Assembly (NCBI RefSeq): GCF_947241125.1
Contig: NZ_OX365700.1
Span: 2,760,001-2,824,000 of the forward strand
Length of the DNA: 64,000 nucleotides
Source of the DNA: Nitrospira tepida
GTDB taxonomy: Bacteria > Nitrospirota > Nitrospiria > Nitrospirales > Nitrospiraceae
Direction of reading: 5' to 3'
Part shown: piece by piece, positions 19,530-27,868 of the stretch
Position numbering within the stretch: the first letter of the stretch is position 1
Layout: each line of letters opens with the position of its first letter
The notes under the pieces: model-generated
The model's input: the letters and a program-made list of their open reading frames with translations, nothing else
The model's database searches: none
Told to the model about the DNA's origin: nothing
Translations under genes and position numbers: made by a program

Positions 19530-21867
19530 AGGTGTCTCCCGGTTTTTGCGACGGTCGTTCTACCATAATTTCTTGGCTTCACGACCTGTCCAAAAAACGG
19601 GGGTAACTTCAGACCTCGTTCTGCTTATGGATGAGTCCCATCGGTATCGAGCTTCGGCCGGTGTCCGGGCAATCAATGAGTTGAGACCTGTCCTCGGGCT
19701 GGAACTGACCGCAACACCGTTTGTTGAATCGAGCAAAGGCCCCGTGCAATTCAAGAACGTCATCTATGACTACCCATTGGCCAAGGCAATGGCCGATGGC
19801 TTTGTGAAAGAACCGGCGGTGGTGACACAGAAGAATTTCAACCCCAGCCAGTTTACCCCGCCTCAACTTGAGCAGATCAAGTTGGAGGATGGAGTCCGTT
19901 TGCATGAGAACACCAAGGTCGAGCTGGAAACCTATGCGCGGCAGACCGGGCAGCGAGTGGTCAAGCCTTTCATGCTGATCATTGCCCGCGATACGACCTA
20001 TGCCAGCCAACCAACTGCAGTTGATTCAGTCACCGCAGTTCTTTGAAGGCCGGTACAAGGACAAGGTCATTCAGGTGGACTCCAGCAGGACCGGCGTGGA
20101 AGAAGATGAGATGGTCCAGCGCCTCCTGGCTGTTGAGAGTTCAGATGAGCCGACTGAGATTGTGATTCATGTGAACATGCTGAAGGAGGGGTGGGATGTC
20201 AGGAATCTCTACACCATCGTCCCGCTCCGCGCCGCCAATGCGCGCACCCTTATTGAGCAATCTATCGGACGCGGCCTCCGCCTTCCCTACGGCAGACGCA
20301 CCGGGGTGAACACTGTGGATCGGCTCAACATCGTGGTGCATGACCGCTTCCAGGAGATTGTGGATGAGGCCAATCGGCCGGACTCACTGGTCCGGCTGAC
20401 CCAGGTGATTCTCGATCCGGCGACGGATCTCCAGAAAACGAAGACCGTCGTGGCTCAGCCAAAGATTGAGGAACAGATTGCTGCCGCGGACTCTGCCGTC
20501 TTCACCAGCGAGGTGGAGCGAAGGATTGCCGAGGCGACCTATCAGGTCATCAACAAATACGAGAACTTGCCGACCTCCAGTTATCTCCTGAAGCCGGAAG
20601 TCCAAGCCAGGATTGCCGAAGAAGTGAAAGAATATGTGACGCCAAGCCAGCAGGCGCTTCCGGGAATGGCCGCGACACCGAGCATTGCCGATGTCGTTGC
20701 AAAGACCGCTGAACTAGTCGTGCAACAGACGATCGATATTCCCCGCGTTCTGGTGGTGCCAAGAGGTGAAGTGACCACAGGCTTTCATGCGTTCACGTTG
20801 GATTGTTCGGGCATCCACTACCAGCCAGTTGCGCGAGATCTCTTGATCCAGCACCTTCGGACCAATCAACAGGAGACGCTGAGCTGCGGTGGATCTCTGC
20901 AGGCAGAACAACGGTTGGAGGATTATGTGGTCCGAGGCCTCATCGATTTCGACGATATTTCTTACGATCAACATGCGGACCTGCTCTATGACCTGGCTGG
21001 ACAACTCGTCCGGCATCTGCGCTCCTACCTCTCCGAAGAAGATGCGCGCAATGTGCTGATCTACTACCAAAAGCCGCTTTCCGCCTTCGTCCATGCTCAG
21101 ATGCAAGACCATCAATGGGAGAAGGCGACGGGCTACGATGTGCAAGTGAGCAAGGGCTTCACCAAACTGAGAAAGCCTGCCTATACCGCGAAAGACGGAG
21201 AACCCATTCACGATTTCCGCGAAACCTTCGAGGACAAGAGCTGCATTCCCCAGGTTCTCTTTGGAGGCTTTCAGCGATGTCTCTTTAAGCAACAGAAGTT
21301 TCAGTCTGACTCAGAGAGGAAGCTGTCGGTGATTCTGGACCGGGATGCGCAAAAGTGGTTTAAGCCGGCACAGGGGCAGTTTCAGATTTCCTACAAGGTA
21401 GGTGTGGACCAGCGTGAATACGTGCCTGACTTTGTGGCTGAGACCACGGACTGTATCTACATGTTGGAGCCTAAAGCGCGAAACGAAATGACCAGCTCTG
21501 AAGTCCTCGCCAAGAAGGAGGCAGCCGTCACCTGGTGCGCCCGCGCCACCACCCATGCCCTCGGCAACGGCGGCAAACCGTGGAAGTATGTCCTCATCCC
21601 ACACGATGTGATCGCGGAGAATATGACGCTGAGCGGATTGGTTGCTCAATTTGCGACATCCGTGTAGCGGCTCGGAACATGGTCACAGGAGGAATAGTAA
21701 GCTGCCAGGGTACGCTTCCCCGGAGTGAGTGTTGAGAGGAAGCCCTCTGAGGCAAGAGCGCCGTCTAGACACCAATCTGGCATTCCTGTATAAAGAGTAT
21801 CCTATCCGGCGCATCCGTACCGCCGGACGCTTGGAGCCTTAACTGTCTCCGCAAGAAACCGAAGCGA

Positions 21868-21906
21868 GCGGGCGTAGCTCAGTGGTAGAGTCCTAGCTTC
21901 CCAAGC
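21868..21906 (+). pseudogene. 5' half of tRNA-Gly(CCC), attachment-site remnant
   Basis: The bases are identical to the intact tRNA-Gly from the acceptor stem through CTTCCCAAGCT and diverge after it. The 12 bases before it (AAACCGAAGCGA) also match the bases upstream of the intact copy. This is the attachment site left when element A integrated and provided a new 5' half at 29094. Confidence 0.88.
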
Positions 21907-21914
21907 TGACAAAG

Positions 21915-21952
21915 GGGGATTACTTAAGTCGTTGTTGGCTTGAGTAATCCCC
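21915..21952. repeat. Conserved hairpin beside the tRNA-Gly fragment, copy 2
   Basis: GGGGATTACTTAAG (21915-21928) pairs with CTTGAGTAATCCCC (21939-21952) with one G-T wobble. Compared with 10436-10477, the central G-C pair has become A-T on both arms. It is followed by TTGTCATTYCTGG in both copies. Confidence 0.65.
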
Positions 21953-22667
21953 TTGTCATTCCTGGCGAAACACACCATTGCCTGTTCATCCCGCGTTGGT
22001 TCCTCATCCTGCTCTTCTGCCCATTTCGTTGGTCTTCCTAACACCGTAATAACACCTGACAGAGAGCACGGTTTCAGGCTCCACGGGAAGGCTCCATGAG
22101 TCCTGGTGGTCATGCCGGGTAGGAACATGCCGGATAGGGGTCATTCCCCAAAGCGACTCTGCAACCCTCGTGCAACCAGATTGCTTCACGCTGAGCCACC
22201 CCGCTGACTCACGCTGCTCAGGCCCCCCTCAGGGGGTGCACCCTTGGGGCAGGTGCCGGGGGTGGGGGTGGTGGTCCATGTGCCAGGGCTGACAGTGCTC
22301 AGGGAAAAGGCCCCGGAAATTTTAGCGGGTGGCAAAAGGTAGGTGGAAAGGGGGCTGATTTGCCATAAAAAAGGATTTTGGAAGGATTTTGGGGCAGTTT
22401 AACGAGAAAGCTGTAGATTTCATTAGCTTACGTAGTCTTTAGTATGTGCAATGTCCGCGTGGACTCGGCGGTGACTCGGCGGGAAACCTCCGGTGGATAG
22501 ACCCTGCCTGGATTTCCGTCCGGCCTCGGGTGCATAGGGATCGGGACGGAAATTACCTGGAGAACTTGTGTCGAAGCTGAGTGAAGGGGAACCCTATCGG
22601 CCCGGCAATGACACGGGTGTCGCTGTTGTCGTAGAATACAGCCGTCCAGCCAAGCGCGGGGTGCACG

Positions 22668-22916
22668 ATGAGAATTCTACTTCCTGCCCTGCCCCTTCTT
22701 CTCTTGCTTTCAGGATGCGCCACAGTTGACGGAGAGCAGGTAGCCTCGGAATCGGTTGTGGCAGATGAGGCTACATGGAATCCATGCGCGGGGCATGCCG
22801 ACGAGAAAGTCATGGGGCCTGTTGAGGACATTCGACGGGCTGTGGCTGCTGGGGACCAAGCTGGCATTCAAAAGGCTATGAGAAACTTGTTGGCCTCCTT
22901 AGTGAAACTGGCATGA
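22668..22916 (+). CDS. Small putative lipoprotein of element A
   Basis: An 82-residue protein with a lipoprotein signal (RILLPALPLLLLLSGCATVDG), then an acidic mature part with one Cys (WNPCAGHADEK). I recognise no domain. The stop overlaps the ATG of the next gene (ATGA), indicating a two-gene unit. It may be cargo of the element. Confidence 0.65.
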   Translation: MRILLPALPLLLLLSGCATVDGEQVASESVVADEATWNPCAGHADEKVMGPVEDIRRAVAAGDQAGIQKAMRNLLASLVKLA

Positions 22917-23617
22917 CATGGGGACAGCGATTTGCGGATAACTATTTTAGGACTGGCATACAAGCTCGTCAGCGAGCGTATGCGTCTAAACTGGCCGCTG
23001 ATGTGGTCATGAACGAGATGCGGATGCCACGTGTCGTTGATGCGGTACAGCACGGTTTCCCCATTGAGTGGCTCATCCCAGGTGAGCAGACCCAGGCACT
23101 TTATGGGCACTTGATTCCTGCTGAGCCTCTCCAGTTTACCGCCGAAGGCGAGCCAGTGACATCGGTGAGACTTACCCCAACGCCAGCAGCGCCAGGGCAG
23201 AAACCGGCTGGAGTGGCCCTATGTCCACACGCTCGGTTGACTCCGTTTCAGACGAAAGTGTGGACAGGCGAACCGGAGGCCCAAGGGATCAAATCGAGCC
23301 AGCGAGACGAAACATCGGACTTTTCCCAGACTCGGAATGACCAGCAGCAATATTCAGTGTTTCAGCCACCTCAACAACTCATCCCAACACCAGGCGGCAG
23401 GGCGTTGCTCGGACCATACACACCCAACGCGTACGGCCCAGGAATGAATGCCGACGCCACGGGTAGACCATTTATATGGCAGCCAGATCCGGGTTTCGGT
23501 CCACCAGACCACTTTAGCACAGTGAAACCCGATGCCTACGGCCTTGGGGTTGGTATGGACCAATATGGACGACCTGTGAGGCCAGCTTGTCCACCAGGAT
23601 GGGCAGGACCTTGTTAG
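22913..23617 (+). CDS. Hypothetical proline-rich protein of element A
   Basis: A 234-residue protein, coupled to the upstream lipoprotein gene by an ATGA overlap. The N-terminal 80 residues look folded (QRFADNYFRTGIQARQRAYASKLAADVVMNEMRMPRVVD). The C-terminal half is low in hydrophobics and rich in Pro, Gly, Tyr and Gln, with repeated GP-x-YG and DxxGRP-type phrases (NAYGPGMNADATGRP, DAYGLGVGMDQYGRP). This suggests an extended or structural region. Function unknown. Confidence 0.6.
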   Translation: MTWGQRFADNYFRTGIQARQRAYASKLAADVVMNEMRMPRVVDAVQHGFPIEWLIPGEQTQALYGHLIPAEPLQFTAEGEPVTSVRLTPTPAAPGQKPAGVALCPHARLTPFQTKVWTGEPEAQGIKSSQRDETSDFSQTRNDQQQYSVFQPPQQLIPTPGGRALLGPYTPNAYGPGMNADATGRPFIWQPDPGFGPPDHFSTVKPDAYGLGVGMDQYGRPVRPACPPGWAGPC

Positions 23618-23653
23618 TCCCTATTCGGTAAGAAACCAAGCTAGCTTGAAGAT

Positions 23654-24280
23654 TCAATAGGCATCCGCGTTCATCGGACCACGCACACACCAGACATGTT
23701 GGGTGTCGGTTTTCCCTCCCCAGCCCACGTTGCCACCTGCGAAGTCCACGAGCCATGCGAGCGTAGAATTCTCGGCAACGGTAGTCGCCGACCAATAAGG
23801 GAATGACTGGACCCCTGTAAAGGTGCTCGTTGGCACAAAAGGTGATGGTAGCCCGGCGTCTTGGAGGCTCTTCAATTCGATTGCCGAGGGTAGCCGCCAC
23901 CCAACCGTGCTGCCAACGCTCTTATTAACACAATCGCGGATCGCTTCGACCCAAGAGCGGGTGATGGCGACAGGCTGCTTCTCCCAAACCAATCCAGTGT
24001 TGTTGTCTCTTACCGCTACTACTCCCCCAAAGTTTGCTAAGACGGTAAACCGCGAAGCACTCGGGAAATTCTTGTCCCAGTTCTGAGTGACTCCCTGAAG
24101 GTTCAGGCCGTCTATCTTGGATTCGAGCACGTTGAGTTTGTCCAAAATCTGTTGCTCGGTAGTGGTATTCTGCGCATTGACAGATGCCGATCCACCATCA
24201 CCACCACCGCACCCGAGCAAGAAACAAAGTGGGATGCTCAGAACAACCAATCGCAGGGCATGAAGTAGGAAGATGTTCAT
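23654..24280 (-). CDS. DUF1566 (Lcl C-terminal) lipoprotein
   Basis: A 208-residue protein starting at ATG 24280 behind GAGGAGGCC. A signal peptide with lipobox (IPLCFLLGCGGGD) is followed by a short coiled-coil (EQQILDKLNVLESKIDGLN) and a DUF1566 domain (VRDNNTGLVWEKQ, WRLPSAIELKSL, FPYWSATTVAENSTLAWLVDFAGGNV, VWCVRG). DUF1566 proteins are often exported or attached to surfaces; their function is poorly known. It probably counts as cargo. Confidence 0.8.
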   Translation of the reverse strand: MNIFLLHALRLVVLSIPLCFLLGCGGGDGGSASVNAQNTTTEQQILDKLNVLESKIDGLNLQGVTQNWDKNFPSASRFTVLANFGGVVAVRDNNTGLVWEKQPVAITRSWVEAIRDCVNKSVGSTVGWRLPSAIELKSLQDAGLPSPFVPTSTFTGVQSFPYWSATTVAENSTLAWLVDFAGGNVGWGGKTDTQHVWCVRGPMNADAY

Positions 24281-24455
24281 GGTGGCCTCCTCCCTCAACG
24301 GTAAAACCCCTGACCCAATTCCGGCCCCCGATGTGGCGCTATTCTAGGAACCCGCAAGAAGGTATGACAAGAACGGAAAGTGAGAAATGGTGGTATTTTG
24401 CCAGAATCAGCAGGCGGTTGCTGGAAGCTACAGATGTCTCTATTTAGCGAGAGGT

Positions 24456-24475
24456 CCCCGCCCTGACAGGCGGGG
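24456..24475. repeat. GC-rich hairpin CCCCGCC-N6-GGCGGGG
   Basis: A perfect 7-bp stem, extendable by flanking GAG/CTC. It resembles the end hairpins of IS200/IS605-type elements, but no tnpA or tnpB gene is present. A terminator for a lost gene is the alternative. Confidence 0.45.
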
Positions 24476-24687
24476 TCTCCGTTGTTTCATGCATCGCATG
24501 AGCCGCTTCGCGGCTCCCGGCTCTCACCCCCATCCTTCCTGATGGGGAACTCCCGCTAGATTAGACAAAATTAACGTCCTGACCCGGTTGTTTTTAGGCC
24601 CACAAAGGCGTTAGATAAATACCCTTCTTACAAAGCCCCTGCGGCGATTGAGCAGTAGTCCTACTATACAGGTGTTAACAGCATGCT

Positions 24688-24713
24688 CCCGCCCGCCCTT
24701 AAGGGCGGGCGGG
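24688..24713. repeat. Perfect 26-bp palindrome
   Basis: The left half is CCCGCCCGCCCTT and the right half is its exact complement, with no spacer. Such a structure could extrude as a cruciform or be a protein site or transposon-end hairpin. It lies in the gene-free part of element A. Confidence 0.75.
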
Positions 24714-25333
24714 CATAGCAGGTAGATGCTCTTCCTCTCCGACAATGGGGGTCTAGGGGTGGGGGGCCGTCCGCATTGGTGGCCACGGCAGCGATAAATG
24801 GGTCACCCATCTACCGCGAACGCAGGCGATTCTCCAACCCGTCGGCGAGAAAAAAAAGTGGGGGAGGGGTCGTTAAAAAACACGGCCAAAAACCGTTTAT
24901 TCCATTGGAAGAGTAAACGAAATAGCGCCAGCCTGGCAAACCCAGGATTTGCTTTCAAGACATCAGCCGGAGAGGATTTGCAACACGCGAATAAGTGAAC
25001 CATGGAAAAGGAAAAATTTTTTCCAATTGGCCGTTGCGCTCTTGACAATGGGCATGGCCCATGATTAGCTGGAATCACGATGGCAATAAAACACCTACGT
25101 GTCATTTTGCCGGTTTGACAGTCGGAAAGAAGTCTGAGGCGCGGTTGAGCGCTGAATGCAATATGGGTGTGGGGAATGCTCGCGTAGGCTTTGTGTGTCC
25201 TGAGTGCCGCTAAACGTACTCTGTCTACCTACTCACTAGGTAGCAGCTACCTCTCCACAGTATCAGTCCTCGTCCTCCCTATATACATACTCCCTATATA
25301 TCTATAGCTCCATAGCAGTGCATTCGTTACTTC

Positions 25334-25372
25334 GAGGGCCTCTCCCCACCTAGGGAGGAGGCCCTCTTTGTT
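25334..25372 (+). terminator. Terminator-like hairpin
   Basis: GAGGGCCTC (25334-25342) pairs with GAGGCCCTC (25358-25366), extended inward by TCCC/GGGA, and is followed by TTTGTT. It lies 65 bases before the 63-residue gene at 25437, so it would insulate the replication-type genes from upstream reading. Confidence 0.55.
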
Positions 25373-25436
25373 ATAGGCGTCCCTTTTTTTTTGTGTAGGG
25401 ACGGTCAACTTCACTCATTAACCATAGGGAGGATGT

Positions 25437-25628
25437 ATGCACATAACAGGAATCCATAGGGCGAGTAGTAACACGGTCTATTTCTATGCCCTCTGTATAC
25501 AGGACTTCACCCATATAGGGATAGGTCTAGCCAGGTATAGGAGAGACAGTACGAACAGATGGCGATGGGATTACACAGTGACCACACTATTGAACAATAA
25601 GCAAGGAGATCGAACATGCCGATTCTAA
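25437..25628 (+). CDS. Small hypothetical protein upstream of the RepA-like ATPase
   Basis: A 63-residue frame with a good ribosome site (AGGGAGG before ATG 25437). Its 3' end overlaps the start of the ATPase gene by 13 bases, as expected for a leader cistron. The composition is rich in Tyr and Arg (HIGIGLARYRRDSTNRWRW). No domain recognised. It could serve mainly to couple translation. Confidence 0.5.
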   Translation: MHITGIHRASSNTVYFYALCIQDFTHIGIGLARYRRDSTNRWRWDYTVTTLLNNKQGDRTCRF

Positions 25629-26656
25629 GTGCAGTGACAATAGGAGCAAGTCTGCTAGACGTTCAAACGATCATTGACGGTGAGCTACCAGCGGTAGATT
25701 GGGTGGTTGATCGGCTCATAGCGAAGGGTGACCGAGTACTGGTCTATGGTGAGCCTGGGTCACTGAAGTCATGGTTGATGCTCGACCTGGGCTTACATAT
25801 CGCTGCTGGGACTCCCTGGCTGGGACATTTCGAGATTCCAGAAAGGAAGAGGGTTCTCTACATAGACGAGGAAATGAGCCCACGCACATTAATTCGACGA
25901 GTAAAGAGGCTGATCGAAGGGTCAGACCTAGAGACGGACTCCTTGCCCTTCAAGGCACTGACCCTTTGTGGGGTGAGGTTCACCGATGAGAGTGTGGGGA
26001 CAACCCTCTTAGCTGGGCTCGCTACTCACGGGTTTAGCCCGGAGGTAGTGATCATTGAGACCATGAGAAGGGTTCTACATGGGAGTGAGAACAACGCCGA
26101 TGAAGTAGGAGCCTTCTGGAGATGCGTTGATTTGCTCAGGAAAGAAGGGAGGAGTCTAATTATCACCCACCACATGAAAAAGCCTTCAATGCATGGTGCC
26201 AATGAGTCCGTTTATAGAGCTAGCGGTAGCACTGATGTGTTGGGAGGGTCAGACTCAGCCTTTGCAGTAGAAAAACTACAAGCCAATAAGGTCTGTGTGA
26301 CATGCGTTAGAGCTCGCAATACACCTGAGGCATCACCGTTTTATGTTTCCCTACATGACACAGGGCCGGAAACACCGGCTTCAATGCGATTTGAGGGCCA
26401 AGGCGGTGCTCTAGTAGTGCCACAGAGCCGGGTTGAGGAGGTGGCCAACTGGATAGAGGAGTATCTGAGGGATCAGCAAGATCAGCAGGCGACGACTGCA
26501 CAGATCCGGCAGAATCTAGACACGGCACATCGTGTATCAAGCGATAGATGCGAGAAAGCCCTTAGGAGGCTTAGAGAGACTGGCAGAGTTACCCAGCCGG
26601 TGCACGGAGCCTACCGTATAGCGACTCAACAGGAGGTTGCCAGTGTCACAAACTGA
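25616..26656 (+). CDS. RepA-like RecA-fold ATPase (AAA_25)
   Basis: A 346-residue hexameric-helicase-type ATPase. Walker A is YGEPGSLKSWLMLDLG, Walker B region VLYIDEEMS and VVIIETMRR, and sensor IITHHMKK. The C-terminal 70 residues form a winged-helix-like part (TTAQIRQNLDTAHRVSSDRCEKALRRLRETGRV). RepA-type helicases of this sort drive replication of plasmids and integrative elements. ATG 25616 follows AAGGAG. It is the only replication-type gene in element A. Confidence 0.8.
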   Translation: MPILSAVTIGASLLDVQTIIDGELPAVDWVVDRLIAKGDRVLVYGEPGSLKSWLMLDLGLHIAAGTPWLGHFEIPERKRVLYIDEEMSPRTLIRRVKRLIEGSDLETDSLPFKALTLCGVRFTDESVGTTLLAGLATHGFSPEVVIIETMRRVLHGSENNADEVGAFWRCVDLLRKEGRSLIITHHMKKPSMHGANESVYRASGSTDVLGGSDSAFAVEKLQANKVCVTCVRARNTPEASPFYVSLHDTGPETPASMRFEGQGGALVVPQSRVEEVANWIEEYLRDQQDQQATTAQIRQNLDTAHRVSSDRCEKALRRLRETGRVTQPVHGAYRIATQQEVASVTN

Positions 26657-26977
26657 TCCGCCAAACCGCCTTACTTATATAAGTCGGCGGTGGCGGCGGT
26701 CTTTTGTGGACCGCCGGGCCAAAGACCACCGAGGCGGCGAGACTGGAAATACACGGGAGAACACTGTCCACGTGAACGGGGGCCAATTCCGAGCACGAGC
26801 GTAGCCTGAAGCGGAGCGAGTGCGAGGCTCTTGTTTCCTAAATACGAGGGTACTAACGAATCTAAACAATAGAGACTAGGACAGGCTAATAGCTTCCCTA
26901 GGTTAACCTACAGACCCCTGGGTTTCTCACGGGAATCGTGAGCTAGCCCTGGGGTTTTTTATTTCTGGAGGTATTTT
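26657..26977. other. Intergenic region with inverted repeats
   Basis: Contains GGCGG/CCGCC-rich inverted repeats just after the ATPase gene (26660-26740), a GAGCACGAGCGTAGCCTGAAG-like string near 26790 and a terminator (26914-26961). No gene seen. Confidence 0.45.
26914..26961 (+). terminator. Rho-independent terminator
   Basis: ACCCCTGGG (26914-26922) pairs with CCCTGGGGT (26947-26955) with one internal mismatch. An inner stem CTCACG/CGTGAG extends the hairpin, and a run of T follows (26955-26960). It ends the ATPase transcript. Confidence 0.75.
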
Positions 26978-27166
26978 ATGGAGCGTCTAACGCCTATTAA
27001 GGCCATAAGAGCCAAGTGCATGGACTGTACATGCCATCAACCCAAGGAAATCCGTGAGTGCCGTATTATCACCTGTCCGTTATGGCCCTACCGGATGGGT
27101 AAACGACCAAATCAGATACCCCAAACAAACCAGGAGGCAAAAGGTATTGAGCTATGCAGCATTTAA
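26978..27166 (+). CDS. Small Cys-rich phage-type protein
   Basis: A 62-residue protein with GGAGG before ATG 26978. The pattern KAIRAKCMDCTCHQPKEIRECRIITCPLWPYRMGKRPN is a small family common in phages and satellites, with four to five Cys arranged like a zinc site. Its role is unknown. It overlaps the excisionase gene by 13 bases. Confidence 0.75.
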   Translation: MERLTPIKAIRAKCMDCTCHQPKEIRECRIITCPLWPYRMGKRPNQIPQTNQEAKGIELCSI

Positions 27167-27348
27167 TCAACATAAAAGAGGCGGCTCAATACACGGGCCT
27201 GTCACCCCATACCCTCTACACGATGGTCAGTCAGCGGCGGATACCATTCGTGAAGGTGGGCCGGTTGGTCAAGTTCGATCTTGACCTGTTGGACAAATGG
27301 ATCAAACAGCATACCGTGATGCCGATGCCCAACAAATTGCAAACTTGA
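27154..27348 (+). CDS. Excisionase-like helix-turn-helix protein
   Basis: A 64-residue MerR-type/HTH_17 protein (LINIKEAAQYTGLSPHTLYTMVSQRRIPFVKVGRLVKFDLDLLDKWI). This is the usual form of excisionases that set recombination direction. The start overlaps the preceding gene. It belongs functionally with the integrase at 27869. Confidence 0.85.
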   Translation: MQHLINIKEAAQYTGLSPHTLYTMVSQRRIPFVKVGRLVKFDLDLLDKWIKQHTVMPMPNKLQT

Positions 27349-27352
27349 CGTG

Positions 27353-27372
27353 TGTACCCACTTATGGGTACA
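27353..27372. promoter_or_regulatory. Putative operator of the XRE regulator
   Basis: A perfect inverted repeat TGTACCC-N6-GGGTACA lies 14 bases before the GTG start of the XRE gene. Size and position fit an autoregulatory operator. Confidence 0.6.
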
Positions 27373-27385
27373 GTAGACTATCGTC

Positions 27386-27823
27386 GTGTTACGGCTCAGA
27401 GAGATACGACAGAGACAAGACGTAAGCCTTCGCCGTCTCAGTCTGGAGACGGGAATTGCCCTTTCCACACTACAGAGAGTGGAGCTAGGTGCCTTTGATC
27501 CGAGGCTCTCTACGCTCCGTGAGTTGGCGAAGGCCCTGAACGTATCGATCGCTGATCTGATAGGTGAAAGAGGCAGGCCATTTCCCAATTCAACAATCAC
27601 AAGGAAGGGGGCAAGTATGGCTCAGAGGTACAGCGTCCAGCGAAAGGATAAGGCAGTTAGCAATGCGGTCAGCGCCTTTGAGAAATGGCGAAGACAATAC
27701 GTTGTAAAAGGTCTTGGACCATTTGTCTGGAACTATGAATATGACCAGGTAGACCAAGCAACTAAGCTACTAAAGTTTCTTTTGACCAACCTCAAGGGGG
27801 CCGATTCAAGATCATCGGAGTAA
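27386..27823 (+). CDS. XRE-family transcriptional regulator
   Basis: A 145-residue protein starting at GTG 27386. The N-terminal helix-turn-helix is clear (LREIRQRQDVSLRRLSLETGIALSTLQRVELGAFDPRLSTLRELAKALNVSIADLIGE). The C-terminal 70 residues are basic and aromatic (KWRRQYVVKGLGPFVWNYEYD) without a known domain. Probably the element A maintenance repressor. Confidence 0.85.
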   Translation: MLRLREIRQRQDVSLRRLSLETGIALSTLQRVELGAFDPRLSTLRELAKALNVSIADLIGERGRPFPNSTITRKGASMAQRYSVQRKDKAVSNAVSAFEKWRRQYVVKGLGPFVWNYEYDQVDQATKLLKFLLTNLKGADSRSSE

Positions 27824-27868
27824 GGTTTCAGTAAACCGCATTAACTCAGCGAAAGGAGGGGTAGTCCA

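Larger units (their letters stand above)
18194..19611 (-). mobile_element. IS3-family insertion sequence, copy 2, inside the Res gene
   Basis: Terminal inverted repeats: TGAGCTTCCCCCCATTG... at the left and the complement of TGAAGTTACCCCCG... at the right, both continuing to TTTGGACAGG. A 3-bp target duplication GAC lies at 18191-18193 and 19612-19614. Length is 1418 bp. It differs clearly from IS3 copy 1 in sequence but shares the inner GGACAG end motif, so the two are relatives and not recent copies. Confidence 0.88.
17597..21667 (+). pseudogene. Type III restriction enzyme Res subunit, broken by IS3 and a frameshift
   Basis: Three pieces form one helicase-nuclease. Piece 1 (17597-18193) has Walker A (LCFALATGVGKTRLMGAF). 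Piece 2 (19612-20010) has the DEAD-like box (LLMDESHRYRA) and LTATP. Piece 3 (20015-21667) has the helicase C part (NMLKEGWDVRNLYTIVPLRA, IGRGLRLPYG) and a PD-ExK nuclease (YVPDFVAET...MLEPKA). Removing the IS (18194-19611), its GAC duplication and one CCAA unit of the duplicated CCAACCAA (20007-20014) restores one frame of about 881 residues. No Mod methyltransferase is seen nearby. Confidence 0.85.
21668..22667. other. Non-coding left end of element A
   Basis: Holds the tRNA-Gly fragment and hairpin (see separate entries), then CTAACACCGTAATAACACCTG near 22038, a string shared with the 3' end of the integrase gene at 29021 and with 10562. The rest contains G-rich runs near 22230-22280 and a tandem AAGGATTTTGG repeat near 22373-22394. 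I see no gene. Confidence 0.5.
24281..25436. other. Long gene-poor region with palindromes in element A
   Basis: About 1.15 kb with no gene I trust. It contains a GC hairpin (24456-24475), a perfect 26-bp palindrome (24688-24713), AT-rich CTATATA repeats (near 25280-25310) and a terminator-like hairpin (25334-25372). Weak frames at 24798-24998 (+) and 24803-25105 (-) overlap each other and lack support. An origin or regulatory RNA would fit but is unproven. Confidence 0.5.

Noticed and set aside
24456-24713. Possible CRISPR-like or IS605 ncRNA repeats
   Set aside because: The hairpins are single and different from each other, with no spacer array and no tnpB or cas gene nearby.
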